A DNA stretch of 64,000 nt from Methanosarcina sp. MTP4 (GCF_000970045.1 NZ_CP009505.1:3558808-3622807), one strand, 5' to 3'. Positions 18,268 to 27,650 are shown, numbered from the stretch's first letter. Notes: a model not told the origin generated them from the letters alone. A program made the numbers and translations.

Positions 18268-19062
18268 TTATTCTCCTCCCTTGTTTGCTAGAATCGCAAG
18301 TGGAGTGGCTATTATATGGATGTATTTTGAATAGGGGATAAAAGCGATACAGAAAAGCAGGGAAATCACGGAGTGGAAGAGTGCTGCAGGGGGTGCATAG
18401 GCCATTGCGGTCTCCCCGGACATGCCAATATTCCAGACGATGTCTCCAGTCCTGATCCCGTCAGCGACGAAACCGGAAACGGTGACAATGAAGACAACTC
18501 CTATAAGGACCCAGTCATACATGATGGAAGCTTCTCTGACTTCCTTGATAAAGAGTCTCCTGGCAATGGCGATGAGCACACCAACGAGCAGGATGTACCC
18601 GAAAATGTCGTTCGGAAGCTGCAGGAATTCCCTGAACATTTCGGCGGTGAAAGGAAGCTCAATGAACCTTTCTGTCATTTCCACTGCAAACATCATGCCC
18701 GACAGGGCGAAAAGGGTCATCCAACCAACGAAAATCGTAAAGTGCATAAACCAGCGGACAGGGCTCCTTTTGAGAATTCGTCTCTGAAAGAGGATATCAA
18801 GGACAAGGATCTCAAGGATGGGCTTTCCATGCCCGTGAGGAGATACTTCCGTTACCTGTTTCCACCAGGTCTTTAAGAACCGGATTGCGCTTCCCTTGCT
18901 CCCGGCTTCGGGTTCAAGAGCATAGCCTGTGACGCCGGCACCCCATTTCTGTAAGTTAATGATCATGCCGTATACGAAAATCACCATGGCGATAAAACTG
19001 ACTATCATCATCTGGACAAACGTGATCCTGAGAGCATCCGAAAGTCCAGAAAAATATGCCAT
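18268..19062 (-). CDS. hdrE: Heterodisulfide reductase subunit E (cytochrome b)
   Basis: Membrane cytochrome b subunit that takes electrons from reduced methanophenazine and passes them to HdrD. The 264 residues hold about five membrane helices with a NarI-like layout and histidines in [13 protein letters not shown] and [11 protein letters not shown] that can ligate haem b. The gene order hdrE-hdrD is that of Methanosarcina. ATG 19062 gives [11 protein letters not shown]; the AGGAGG site lies 17 bases upstream of it, unusually far, whereas in-frame ATT codons lie 5 and 8 bases after that site. I keep the ATG. Confidence 0.95.
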   Translation of the reverse strand: MAYFSGLSDALRITFVQMMIVSFIAMVIFVYGMIINLQKWGAGVTGYALEPEAGSKGSAIRFLKTWWKQVTEVSPHGHGKPILEILVLDILFQRRILKRSPVRWFMHFTIFVGWMTLFALSGMMFAVEMTERFIELPFTAEMFREFLQLPNDIFGYILLVGVLIAIARRLFIKEVREASIMYDWVLIGVVFIVTVSGFVADGIRTGDIVWNIGMSGETAMAYAPPAALFHSVISLLFCIAFIPYSKYIHIIATPLAILANKGGE

Positions 19063-19211
19063 CTCACTAATAATTTATTCCTCCTATGTATGGGTCAAAA
19101 ACTGAAAACTGATACTGGTTTTTAGAATTATAATCGCTGTTACAGGAAATAAATAACATTAAAGATCGAGAGACTGCCGTAGCGACTGTCTGCATAAGGT
19201 TCGTTTAGTCT

Positions 19212-19228
19212 TTGTATCTATTATATTT
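19212..19228 (-). promoter_or_regulatory. Predicted promoter of hdrED
   Basis: On the minus strand TTTAAATATAATAGA fits a TATA box. It would place the start near 19190 and give a leader of about 130 nt before hdrE. The leader holds a short inverted repeat (AGAC/GTCT near 19168-19188). Confidence 0.4.
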
Positions 19229-19601
19229 AAACGTTATCTTTAACTTTTCATAGATCGAAAAGCATTCGGGAGCCTAAAAAGTAAGGTCCCAGTTAACAAA
19301 AAGGAAGAAAAGTGGAAGGAAAAAAGCAAAAATAAAGCCAGATAAATATAATACACCGTATATAAAGGTATGATAAATATAAATGGGAAGTAATGAAATT
19401 TGCTTAAATATAATATATTAGAAATGATGAAAATCTTCTGAGCGGACATAGAGAATAGAGAATTGAATGGAAAAAATTGAGAATTTAATGTTAATAGAGA
19501 AAATTAAGAAGAACACAAAGAGCTGGAAAAATAAAAAAAGAAGTAAATTGCCAGACAGAGTATAATATAGAAGGGAGAATATATTTAAAACTCTTCCTGG
19601 A
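19229..19601. other. Gene-free AT-rich gap upstream of hdrED
   Basis: About 370 bases of A-rich sequence between hdrED and the siroheme protein gene, whose 3' end faces it. I see no RNA gene and no convincing reading frame. The open frames on the minus strand are phenylalanine- and leucine-rich translations of poly-A stretches. Confidence 0.6.
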
Positions 19602-20261
19602 TTAAAGCCCTATCTCTTCCTTAAATTTATCAAGCCCCAGTTCGTCTATGACCTTTCCAAGCCTTTTGGCCTTTCCATAACCTTTGTAGAAGTTAATGAT
19701 TTTTTCCACAAAGTCCAGAACCTCTTCCTCAGAAAGCTCCTTTGCTACTACATCGCCTATTCGCGGGCTTGGGCCTGCACTGCCCCCCACCATAAGAGTG
19801 TAACCTTTTGCCGTGCCCATGATTCCAACATCCTTGATGGCAGGTTCGGAACAGGAGTTAGGACAACCGGCAACTGCCATCTTGAACTTTGAAGGCAGCT
19901 CCATGCCATGGTACATCTCATCGAGTTTCAGGCCAAGCCCCACAGCATCCTGTTTCCCGCGCTTGCAGAATGTTGTTCCGGGACAGATCTTGATGCTCCG
20001 CACACAGAGCCCTATGGCAGCCCCGGGCTTCATGTCCAGTTCTCCCCAGGCAGCATCCAGATCTTCCTCTTTTAAGCCGACGATGGCAACCCGCTGGGCA
20101 GAAGTAAGTTTCAGGGCTGCAGCCCCGTATTTCTCTGCAATGTCCGCAATCTTTCGAAGAGTCTCCGGGTACACGATTCCCCCCGGAATATGAGGAGCAA
20201 TTGCATAAGTTTCCCCGTCTCTTTGCACAATGGCGCCTTTCTCAGGAATATCCCCTTTCAT
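19602..20261 (-). CDS. Small sulfite-reductase-like siroheme/[4Fe-4S] protein (Dsr-LP type)
   Basis: A 219-residue single-domain relative of sulfite and nitrite reductases. It contains the siroheme-[4Fe-4S] binding motif CPGTTFCKRGKQD followed by GCPNSCSEP. It also has the N-terminal ferrodoxin-like half-domain with LTSAQRVAIVGL. Full-length assimilatory enzymes are over twice this size, so this matches the short Dsr-like proteins of methanogens. It may use sulfite, nitrite or an unknown substrate; no ferredoxin domain is fused. It stands alone on the minus strand. Confidence 0.78.
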   Translation of the reverse strand: MKGDIPEKGAIVQRDGETYAIAPHIPGGIVYPETLRKIADIAEKYGAAALKLTSAQRVAIVGLKEEDLDAAWGELDMKPGAAIGLCVRSIKICPGTTFCKRGKQDAVGLGLKLDEMYHGMELPSKFKMAVAGCPNSCSEPAIKDVGIMGTAKGYTLMVGGSAGPSPRIGDVVAKELSEEEVLDFVEKIINFYKGYGKAKRLGKVIDELGLDKFKEEIGL

Positions 20262-20640
20262 GCTTTACACGTCTCCCAAAATCCGTTTCTGTTAAAATTT
20301 AGCTTGACCGATCTAGAACCAGTCAAAAAGTTAATTGATAAATCAGCAATCCGATACCGTAAATCAAAAGCCAGGTATGAGACTTTCATTTCCCGGAAAA
20401 AAGATTCCAGAATCCAGAAGCAACCTCTAACTATCCGGCAACGTACCCCCGATGTACCGACGCATATCCGGCCAATTTACCGGATAACCCAGTATAATCA
20501 GATATAATCCGGATGATATAAATTAATTGTATGTATCCCGGGCACGGCCCTTACAAATGAGTGCATAGAAGTTCAAAAGGAAACAAAAAAAGAAAGAAAA
20601 GGAAGAAAAGAAATGGATCGAAAGATCCATCTTCTTTCGT
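20262..20640. other. Gene-free gap, upstream region of the siroheme protein gene
   Basis: Contains several TATA-like stretches (for example around 20490-20525). It should hold the promoter of the siroheme protein gene and the 3' end of the rubrerythrin-like transcript. No other gene is apparent. Confidence 0.5.
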
Positions 20641-21024
20641 TCACTGCTGCTCTTTCAACCGCTTCAGGAAACCCTTAAGGCCTGCCTTGTGACGGGCTTC
20701 GTCCAGGGAGGCACGTTCAAAGAAGAGAGCAGCCCTTGTGTTGCCTTCCTTCCGGGCAATTTCCGCGGCTTCAGCCTTTTCTATCTCAGCTTTGCTTTCA
20801 CCCTCGAGCATCATTTCGAGGTTTTCTACGGTAGACCCTTTGACCAGGCCCAGGATTTCGGCGACCTCGGTTGCGTGCCAGGCTTCGTCCATTGCGATCT
20901 GGCGGAGATAGACCGCAACATCCGCAAACCCTTCCTGTTCCGCAACTTTAGACATCGCAAGATACCATCCGACTTCGGTAGTCTCCCCTTTGAAGGTGTC
21001 CTGTAAAATCTTTTCAAGACTCAT
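20641..21024 (-). CDS. Rubrerythrin-like ferritin-fold protein
   Basis: A 127-residue four-helix protein with the diiron ligand pattern of rubrerythrins: ETTEVGWY near residue 15, AMDEAWHATEV near 49 and LDEARHKAG near 107. It lacks the C-terminal rubredoxin domain. Rubrerythrins reduce hydrogen peroxide in anaerobes; without its own rubredoxin this one would need a separate electron donor. The ferredoxin gene starting 259 bases away on the other strand is a possible but unproven partner. Confidence 0.82.
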   Translation of the reverse strand: MSLEKILQDTFKGETTEVGWYLAMSKVAEQEGFADVAVYLRQIAMDEAWHATEVAEILGLVKGSTVENLEMMLEGESKAEIEKAEAAEIARKEGNTRAALFFERASLDEARHKAGLKGFLKRLKEQQ

Positions 21025-21282
21025 TAAATACCACTTCCTGATTAGTTAAGACAATATTCAATTTACTGACATATATGTAAATCTATGTCCAGACGTAACA
21101 ATATAAAACTCTATCAGTTCTTACATCGGGTCATATTTAAGGCTGAGACCTGATTAAGAACTCAAAATTAATATAATAATGAAGAATAAATAAATATCCC
21201 CAGGAGAATATAATAAAAACAGCAGGTAAAGAAATCTATCCATTTATCAGGAAGAACAAATCTCCCGAAGAGAAATAGCCAT

Positions 21283-21480
21283 ATGAAGATTTATATTGAT
21301 GAAGAGAAATGTACAGGCTGCGGGGCATGCAAAGCCGCCTGCCCGAAAGGCCCGAGGGTTTATTCCATCGAAGAAAAGAACGGGAAAAAGGTCTGCGTCG
21401 TAAAGGATGCATCATACTGCCTGGGCTGCAGGATGTGCACAACGGTCTGCATGGAAGACGCAATCACCCTCGTGAACTGA
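21283..21480 (+). CDS. 2[4Fe-4S] ferredoxin
   Basis: A 65-residue electron carrier with two cluster motifs, CTGCGACKAACPKGP and CLGCRMCTTVCMED. The second motif has Met-Glu where Pro usually follows the fourth Cys. The gap between the first motif and the second is long for a clostridial-type ferredoxin. It is the first gene on the plus strand after the rubrerythrin-like gene and shares a 258-bp divergent promoter region with it. Confidence 0.88.
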   Translation: MKIYIDEEKCTGCGACKAACPKGPRVYSIEEKNGKKVCVVKDASYCLGCRMCTTVCMEDAITLVN

Positions 21481-21520
21481 TTTTTAAAACAAAAAAAGCG
21501 CAGTCAGGATTTGAGAAACC

Positions 21521-22291
21521 TTGTCACTTGAGATACGCGTAGTGCTTGTGGAGCCCATGTACCAGGGAAACGTTGGCTCGGTAGCAAGAGCCATGAAAAA
21601 CTTTGGATATTCGGACCTTGCCCTTGTAAACCCCTGTAAACTGGAAGGACAGGCAAGAGCCATGGCCTCTCATGCCAGGGAAGTACTGGAAGGAGCCAGG
21701 ATTACCTCGACGGTCGAAGAAGCCGTAAAAGGTGCAAACCTTGTCATAGGGACCACGGGAATCCCGAGCCTTAAGGCAGGAGAACATATCCGGCTCCCTC
21801 TTTATACACCCCCCCAAATCAAGGAAAGGCTCAAAGGATACAGTGGGACAGTTGCAGTCCTCTTCGGGCGTGAAGATAACGGTTTCCGGAACGAGGAAAT
21901 CAAAAGCTTTGACATGCTTGTTACGGTCCCTACATCGGAAGAATATCCCGTAATGAATATCTCCCATGCCGTGGCAGTGCTGCTTTACGAACTTTCCGGA
22001 ATTGAAAGCGGGGAAAACCCCCTTGCGGAAGGGTTTGACCTGCGGTTATTGTACGGGCACTTAGGAGAACTTTTAGAAGAAATAGGATATCCCCCCCACA
22101 AAAAGGACAAGACTTTCCTTATGCTGAGGAGGATCTTCGGAAGAGCCGGGCTGACCCCGAGGGAAGTCCAGACCCTGCGGGGAGTGATAAGGAAAATCGA
22201 AAGGAAGATCGACGACCCCTCCGGAAAAGTTCAGGACTCTCTGCAGGAAAACGAAGGAGAGGAAGACATAGAAAAGTTCATATCAGAATAA
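21521..22291 (+). CDS. SPOUT-class RNA methyltransferase, TrmJ/SpoU-like
   Basis: A 256-residue S-adenosylmethionine-dependent RNA 2'-O-methyltransferase. The knotted SPOUT fold is marked by VEPMYQGNVGSVARAMKNFG near the N-terminus, VLFGREDNGF near residue 110 and VMNISHAVAVLLYEL near 145. The C-terminal extension resembles archaeal TrmJ, which methylates C32 of tRNA. The start is TTG 21521 (MSLEIRVVLVEP); no better start lies nearby. Confidence 0.83.
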   Translation: MSLEIRVVLVEPMYQGNVGSVARAMKNFGYSDLALVNPCKLEGQARAMASHAREVLEGARITSTVEEAVKGANLVIGTTGIPSLKAGEHIRLPLYTPPQIKERLKGYSGTVAVLFGREDNGFRNEEIKSFDMLVTVPTSEEYPVMNISHAVAVLLYELSGIESGENPLAEGFDLRLLYGHLGELLEEIGYPPHKKDKTFLMLRRIFGRAGLTPREVQTLRGVIRKIERKIDDPSGKVQDSLQENEGEEDIEKFISE

Positions 22292-22438
22292 GCCTCTCTT
22301 ACATTTGGAGCTTCAATGTACATTTTTTTTAACGCTTTTTGAGCAAACTGTTTTGAACGGAGAGGCCTGGTTAAGGAAATGAAGATTTTTTCAAAAATCC
22401 TAGATAATATTTAAGATGTCAACAGATCCGGGAAGATT

Positions 22439-24547
22439 ATGACAGAGACAGAAAGCAAGTGGAACGAAAAGCTAAAGAAATTTTTTAAAGATTATTACTG
22501 GAACGAAATCCTCCAGCTTGCAAACGAGTACCCGGACTTAAGAAGCCTCACCGTGGACTTCACCGACATAGAGAAGTTCGACAGGGAACTCTCAAAGGAG
22601 TTTCTTGACCACCCGGGAGAACTTGTAGAAGCAGCCGAAGCCGCACTGAAAGAAATTGACCTCCCCGTCGAAAAAGACTTCGAGCAGGCTCATGTCAGGA
22701 TTATAAAAGTCCCTAACAGAGTCCCAATCCGGGAACTGCGCAGCAAGCACCTGGCCAGGTTCGTTGCAATCGAGGGGATGATACGGAAAGCCACGGAAGT
22801 AAGGCCCAGAATCACAAAAGCCGCATTCCAGTGTCTCCGCTGTGGACATATAACCCTTGTGGAGCAAAACAGCTTCAAATTCGAAGAGCCTTACGGGGGC
22901 TGTGAAGAAGAGACCTGCGGGAAGAAAGGCCCCTTCAAGGTCTTGATTGAAGAATCCACTTTTGTTGATGCCCAGAAACTCCAGGTCCAGGAGTCCCCCG
23001 AAAACCTGAAAGGAGGCTCTCAGCCCCAGAGCCTTGAAGTGGACGCGGAAGACGACCTTACGGGAGATGTCACCCCCGGAGACCGGGTCCTTATAAATGG
23101 AGTCCTGATATCCAGGCAGCGTACCCTCAGGGACGGGAAGTCCACCTTCTATGACCTTGTCCTTGAGGCAAACTCTATCGAAAAGCTGGACAAGGACTAT
23201 GATGAACTGGAAATCACCCAGGAAGACGAAGAACAAATCCTGGAACTTTCCAGGGACCCGGAGATATACGGAAAGATCATAGGCTCGATTGCCCCTTCAA
23301 TTTACGGGTATGAGGACATAAAGGAAGCCCTGGCCCTCCAGCTCTTTTCAGGAGTCGTGAAAAACCTGCCCGACGGTTCCAGGACCAGGGGAGATATCCA
23401 CATGATGCTCGTGGGAGACCCGGGTATCGCTAAAAGCCAGCTCCTCCGTTATGTTGTCAAGCTTTCCCCCAGAGGTGTGTTCGCATCAGGGAGAAGTGCT
23501 TCTGCAAGCGGATTGACAGCTGCTGCCGTGAAAGACGACCTGAACGATGGCAGATGGACCATCGAAGGAGGGGCTCTCGTAATGGCAGATATGGGAATTG
23601 CCGCCGTTGACGAGATGGACAAGATGCGGACAGAGGATAAAAGTGCCCTGCACGAGGCAATGGAACAGCAAACCATCAGCATAGCCAAGGCAGGGATCAT
23701 CGCAACTCTGAAGTCCCGCTGCGCCCTCCTTGGAGCGGCAAACCCTAAGTACGGACGTTTTGATCGATATGAAGGCCTGGCAGAGCAGATAAACATGCCA
23801 CCGGCCCTACTCTCCCGGTTTGACCTTATATTTGTCCTGCTCGATACTCCGAACCACGCCATGGACAGCAAAATTGCTACCCACATCCTCCAGTCCCATT
23901 ACGCAGGGGAACTCTTCGAACAAAGGCAAAAACTTCCCGGCTGTGAGATAAGCGAAGAATTAGTAAACGCCGAACTGGAAGTTATCGAACCTGACATTGA
24001 TGCTGAAATCATGCGAAAATACGTTGCATACGCCCGGAAAAACGTATATCCCGCAATGGAAGACGACACCCGGCAGTACCTGATCAACTTTTATACGGAT
24101 CTCAGGAAAACCGGAGAGGGAAAGAATACCCCCGTACCTGTTACCGCCAGGCAGCTCGAAGCCCTGGTCCGCCTCTCGGAAGCCAGCGCAAGAGTCAGAC
24201 TTAGCAATAGGGTCACCCTGGAAGATGCAAGAAGGACTATCAGAATCGTAATGAACTGCCTGAAGAACGTAGGCGTGGACCCGGAAACAGGAGCTCTTGA
24301 CGCGGATATCATTGCGACAGGCACAAGCAAGAACCAGAGGGACAAGATAAAGCTCCTGAAAGACATTATCAAAAAAGTAAGTGAGAGACACACGCATGGG
24401 AAAGCTCCCCTGGAAGAGGTCTATGCCGAAGCGCAAAAAGAGTGCGGTATCGACAGGCCCCATGCCGAAGAACACATAGGTAAAATGAGGCAGAGAGGAG
24501 ACCTTTTTGCCCCGGATAAAGACCACATAAAAATAGTCAACAAATGA
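22439..24547 (+). CDS. mcm: Replicative DNA helicase MCM
   Basis: A 702-residue hexameric replicative helicase. The N-terminal domain carries a zinc finger (CLRCGHI...CEEETCGKKG, residues ~138-165). The AAA+ domain has Walker A GDPGIAKSQ near 329, Walker B AAVDEMDKM near 388, sensor region LGAANPKYGRFD, and arginine finger LLSRFDLIFVLLD near 460. The C-terminal winged-helix region (about 620-702) is complete. Length and order fit archaeal MCM. Confidence 0.96.
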   Translation: MTETESKWNEKLKKFFKDYYWNEILQLANEYPDLRSLTVDFTDIEKFDRELSKEFLDHPGELVEAAEAALKEIDLPVEKDFEQAHVRIIKVPNRVPIRELRSKHLARFVAIEGMIRKATEVRPRITKAAFQCLRCGHITLVEQNSFKFEEPYGGCEEETCGKKGPFKVLIEESTFVDAQKLQVQESPENLKGGSQPQSLEVDAEDDLTGDVTPGDRVLINGVLISRQRTLRDGKSTFYDLVLEANSIEKLDKDYDELEITQEDEEQILELSRDPEIYGKIIGSIAPSIYGYEDIKEALALQLFSGVVKNLPDGSRTRGDIHMMLVGDPGIAKSQLLRYVVKLSPRGVFASGRSASASGLTAAAVKDDLNDGRWTIEGGALVMADMGIAAVDEMDKMRTEDKSALHEAMEQQTISIAKAGIIATLKSRCALLGAANPKYGRFDRYEGLAEQINMPPALLSRFDLIFVLLDTPNHAMDSKIATHILQSHYAGELFEQRQKLPGCEISEELVNAELEVIEPDIDAEIMRKYVAYARKNVYPAMEDDTRQYLINFYTDLRKTGEGKNTPVPVTARQLEALVRLSEASARVRLSNRVTLEDARRTIRIVMNCLKNVGVDPETGALDADIIATGTSKNQRDKIKLLKDIIKKVSERHTHGKAPLEEVYAEAQKECGIDRPHAEEHIGKMRQRGDLFAPDKDHIKIVNK

Positions 24548-24723
24548 GCGGGCACCAATTAGCAAATCCCGCGCATCTTTGGAAATTCCCGATAATTATT
24601 AAATAAACTTATTAATAATTAGAATTTGTAAGGAATATTTTGAGGGAGCTATGCATCCTGAATGTAAATTTACCTATAAATAAAGTGAAAATGGTTAAGC
24701 TGTAAATACTAAAAGGGTAAAAT

Positions 24724-25014
24724 ATGTACTTAAAGATCTATGAAAACGGAAAAAACTTTTTGGTAGCGGCTTGCGACAGCGAAGTGCTTGGAAAAACACT
24801 GAAACACGGCATGGCCAATGTGGAAATAGACCGGAATTTTTACGAAGGTAAAAAGGTTTCAGAACCCGAACTCCAGGAAGCCCTATGGAGAGCAACAACT
24901 GCCAACCTCTTTGGAGAAAAAACGGTCCAGTGTGCCATAAAGTGCGAACTTGTCGATCAGGGATCCGTGATCATGATCGATGGAGTACCCCATGCCCAGA
25001 TTTTCAGGGTATGA
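24724..25014 (+). CDS. DUF424 family protein
   Basis: A 96-residue archaeal protein (MYLKIYENGKNFLVAACDSE) with the family features EVLGKTLKHG near residue 20, a central ANLFGEKTV and an SVIMIDGVPHAQIF end. DUF424 is conserved in archaea and has no proven role. GGTAAAAT precedes ATG 24724. It follows mcm by 176 bases, with a TATA-like stretch in between (24600-24625). Confidence 0.75.
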   Translation: MYLKIYENGKNFLVAACDSEVLGKTLKHGMANVEIDRNFYEGKKVSEPELQEALWRATTANLFGEKTVQCAIKCELVDQGSVIMIDGVPHAQIFRV

Positions 25015-25152
25015 AGCCTGAGAGTATATGATGCTTAAGGAAAAGGGCAAGGACAGCAAAAATGCGATCTTGCTACCTGATACACATATCTCAAAGGAAG
25101 AGAAGATTATCCTAGAATATATTTATAAAATTAAACTGCAAATAGTGATACA

Positions 25153-25776
25153 GTGAACGAAAGCAGCGAAAACACCGGAATCAGGACATTGCCATCAGGG
25201 GAACTGGTTGCCGGGGTTGTGGGTAAACACAGGCGATTCCTGGAAGAATACAGAAAGGAATTCGAAGAGCTGGAAAGCCGGCTGAACGAGATCGAAGGCG
25301 AAGTCAAGAACTCGAAGAACTTCAGGAGCCAGATGCTCGAGAGAAAGGAGGTTCTTAAGGAAAAAAGGCAGCAGTTCTACCATCAGGTAGAAGGACTGCT
25401 TGAAAAGGAGCTTTTTCCGAAAATCGACCAGATATCTACCGATAAACTCCTAGAAGAAATAAAGAAACTTAAGGCCCAGATAGAGCCGGGAGAAGAACAG
25501 GAGTTTGCTGGAGCGTTTACAGGAAGCTTCCGGGAGGCATCCAGGAAAGCGGACCTTGAAGAAAGCATTGTTCAGCAGGTTGGGGCTAAAATCGAAGAAG
25601 CAAAAAACTCTAACCAGGAACTTAAAAAGATTGAGGAATCAGAAAAACAGCTGGAAGAATCCCACGGCAGCAAGAGCGAGGAATTGTCAAAAGGCAAGCC
25701 CCAGCACAAGTTGCTCAAAAGCAAAATAAAAAGCCATGAAGAGGCGCTCAAATACTGGGAAACACTGGCAGTTTAA
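25153..25776 (+). CDS. Archaeal coiled-coil protein, smaller partner
   Basis: A 207-residue, almost entirely helical, charged protein starting at GTG 25153. Heptads run through most of its length (EFEELESRLNEIEGEVKN and later). GAATATATTTATAAA at 25117-25131 fits a TATA box, so the message would be almost leaderless. It is followed after 30 bases by a second coiled-coil gene. No catalytic motif is visible. Confidence 0.65.
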   Translation: MNESSENTGIRTLPSGELVAGVVGKHRRFLEEYRKEFEELESRLNEIEGEVKNSKNFRSQMLERKEVLKEKRQQFYHQVEGLLEKELFPKIDQISTDKLLEEIKKLKAQIEPGEEQEFAGAFTGSFREASRKADLEESIVQQVGAKIEEAKNSNQELKKIEESEKQLEESHGSKSEELSKGKPQHKLLKSKIKSHEEALKYWETLAV

Positions 25777-25806
25777 GAACTTCCGGAAACATGCGGGTGG
25801 TAGTAC

Positions 25807-26769
25807 ATGGACAACGACGTTTCAACAGAAGAAATTGCAACGGCCGACCTTTCAGACCTCAACGAACGGGAGCTGAAGAATAAGGTAAACGAGCTCAGGA
25901 ACAGGATAGAGAAGAGTGAGAGGCAGTTAAGTTCGGTTTTCAAGGAACTGAAAAATCACAGGACCGATATCGACGAACTGAAAGAAAAACGGGACTCTTT
26001 GAACCAGCAGGTCAGGGAACGGGTCAGGAAAGCGCAGGAACTCAGGAAAAAGCGGGATGGAATTAACGACCTGATATCCGAGTACAAGGAAAAAAGAAGC
26101 AGCGTAAACTCCAAAACTCAGGGTCTTTTTACCGGAATTGCGGAACTTAAGGAGAAAAGGGACGAGTACAACAGGCTTTCCCATGGAAGCGTAGAATCCC
26201 TTTCCAAAGCCTACCTGGCCGAAATGGAAACATTTTTTGATAAAGAACTCCCCCTTGCCGTTGAGATAAAGATCTACCAGAAACTAAATGACCTGGGAAA
26301 ACGCCTGGAGTCTGCCAGGAAAGCAAACGAGCTTCACGCCCAGATTCAGGAAAGCTACACGGAATCCAAGGAAATCCACCAGGAAGGCGATGAACTTCAC
26401 GAAAAGATCCAGGCTCTTTCCGATGAATCCCAGGCTTGCCACCTTGAAATGCTGGAAAACTTCAAGGCAGCCGACGAAATCCGGAAAGAAGCAAACATGT
26501 ACCATGCCCAGCTCACGGACAAGTTCTCAAGCATAAACGCAATCAAAGAAAAAATCGATCCCCTGAAGACAGGCATTGCCAGCGCCAGAAAAGAACTTTC
26601 CTTATATCTCGATAGGTTGAAGGATGTCCAGCTGGCAAAAGACGAGAACAAGGTTAGCCAGAAACACAGTACAGCCCGGGAAAAACTTCAGAAAAATGCC
26701 CGCATGAGTCTTGAAGACCTAAAACTCCTGATTGAAAAAGGAGATGTCAAGTTCAACTCAAAAGAGTGA
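25807..26769 (+). CDS. Archaeal coiled-coil protein of COG1340 type
   Basis: A 320-residue long coiled coil (for example ELRNRIEKSERQLSSVFKEL). It matches the uncharacterised archaeal coiled-coil family that databases often mislabel as phosphoserine phosphatase; none of the haloacid-dehalogenase motifs (DxDxT) is present. A short globular break lies near residues 130-155 (DEYNRLSHGSVESLSKAYL). With the preceding gene it forms a two-gene unit. A scaffold or filament role is only an inference. Confidence 0.72.
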   Translation: MDNDVSTEEIATADLSDLNERELKNKVNELRNRIEKSERQLSSVFKELKNHRTDIDELKEKRDSLNQQVRERVRKAQELRKKRDGINDLISEYKEKRSSVNSKTQGLFTGIAELKEKRDEYNRLSHGSVESLSKAYLAEMETFFDKELPLAVEIKIYQKLNDLGKRLESARKANELHAQIQESYTESKEIHQEGDELHEKIQALSDESQACHLEMLENFKAADEIRKEANMYHAQLTDKFSSINAIKEKIDPLKTGIASARKELSLYLDRLKDVQLAKDENKVSQKHSTAREKLQKNARMSLEDLKLLIEKGDVKFNSKE

Positions 26770-26802
26770 AAAAAGCGAGGTAGCCGGAACCACCCGGGGA
26801 AG

Positions 26803-26840
26803 AGCCCGTCCTTAAGGCGGGTTTCGTCATTTTTCTTTTA
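26803..26840 (+). terminator. Hairpin and T-run after the coiled-coil genes
   Basis: CCCG(T)CC-TTAA-GGCGGG forms a G/C stem with one bulged base, followed by TTTCGTCATTTTTCTTTTA. It lies about 40 bases after the stop at 26769. Confidence 0.6.
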
Positions 26841-26999
26841 TTGATTTATTCGATTAATTTATTCGATTAATTTATTCGATTAATTTATTCGATTAATTTA
26901 TTCGATTAATTTATTCGATTGATTTATTCGATTGATTCATTCGATTGATTTATTCGATTGATTCATTCGATTGATTCATTCGATTGATTTATTCGATTA
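26841..26999. repeat. Minisatellite, 14-bp unit (TTCGATTAATTTAT)
   Basis: About eleven tandem copies of a 14-bp AT-rich unit between two convergent genes. Copies in the first half read TTCGATTAATTTAT; later copies drift to TTCGATTGATTTAT and TTCGATTGATTCAT, so variants are clustered in blocks. It shares the TTCGATT core with the arrays near 10.7 and 32.2 kb. Confidence 0.88.
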
Positions 27000-27008
27000 T
27001 TACAGTTC

Positions 27009-27650
27009 CTACTTTTGTTCTTTAGTTCGCCCTGCAAAAATGCCAATAAAGAAGAGCAAGCTTCCCAAACTCAGGAAGAAAATGGATGCATTGAAACCTT
27101 TTGCTTGATATTCAGGGCCACCGGGCAAAGAAGAGTTGTTTTCGGAGCTTTCGGGGAGAGGGGACGTGGGGGTTTGGGGCTTGGGATATTTAGGGTCAAG
27201 GTACTGGTAAACGGGGAAAAACCTGACCAGTGCTCCGTCCGTCCCTGCATAGATGGTATCCACAGTTATATTCAGGAATACCGTAGAGTTTCGGGAATAA
27301 ACAAGACTGGTGCCTTCGGTGGCGATGGCATCTTCCAGGGAAATCCCTTCCCTACTGAGTTCAAGCCAGACACGGCTTGCATCGGGGTCCGCACCTTTCA
27401 CGTAAAGCTCATAACCCTGATAAAAGGTGTGGGAGTCTCCGGACCTTACATAGAGGTCCTCCCCATCAATCAGGATAATGGAAAGCCGATCCTCTTCATT
27501 CACGGCAGCGGATGCCGAAGAGACTCCAGAACAGACATAAATAAGGAAAAAGAGGAGGACCAGAAGGAAAAAAAGGAAGATGGGGAAAAACTGCATTCCC
27601 CTTTTTTCGCTTCCCGAAGACCTCCATGGAGACTTACTTAGGCCGTGCAT
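27009..27650 (-). CDS. Small membrane protein with a half S-layer-type domain
   Basis: About 213 residues from ATG 27650 (TTG 27668 or ATG 27596 are alternatives; the last gives a clean signal peptide MQFFPIFLFFLLVLLFFL). The extracellular part (GYELYVKGADPDASRVWLEL ... ITVDTIYAGTDGALVRFFPV) lines up by eye with one half of the S-layer domains encoded at 56.6-61.5 kb (GYSLEVKQVDVEGNKVWFSL ... MTYVEQVFQGSVDSLAVFRY). A Pro/Ser spacer and a C-terminal helix (ASIFFLSLGSLLFFIGIFAG) follow. It overlaps birA and is the last gene of the pyc-birA run. An envelope role is inferred; there is no PGF tail. Confidence 0.65.
   Translation of the reverse strand: MHGLSKSPWRSSGSEKRGMQFFPIFLFFLLVLLFFLIYVCSGVSSASAAVNEEDRLSIILIDGEDLYVRSGDSHTFYQGYELYVKGADPDASRVWLELSREGISLEDAIATEGTSLVYSRNSTVFLNITVDTIYAGTDGALVRFFPVYQYLDPKYPKPQTPTSPLPESSENNSSLPGGPEYQAKGFNASIFFLSLGSLLFFIGIFAGRTKEQK

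Noticed and set aside
25028-25156. A 42-codon frame before the coiled-coil gene
   Set aside because: No ribosome binding site, and it contains the likely TATA box of the next gene.
25807-26769. Phosphoserine phosphatase
   Set aside because: A frequent database label for this family, but the protein is a coiled coil without haloacid-dehalogenase motifs.
26841-26999. CRISPR array
   Set aside because: The repeats are directly adjacent 14-bp units with no unique spacers, and no cas gene is near. The same holds for the other minisatellites.
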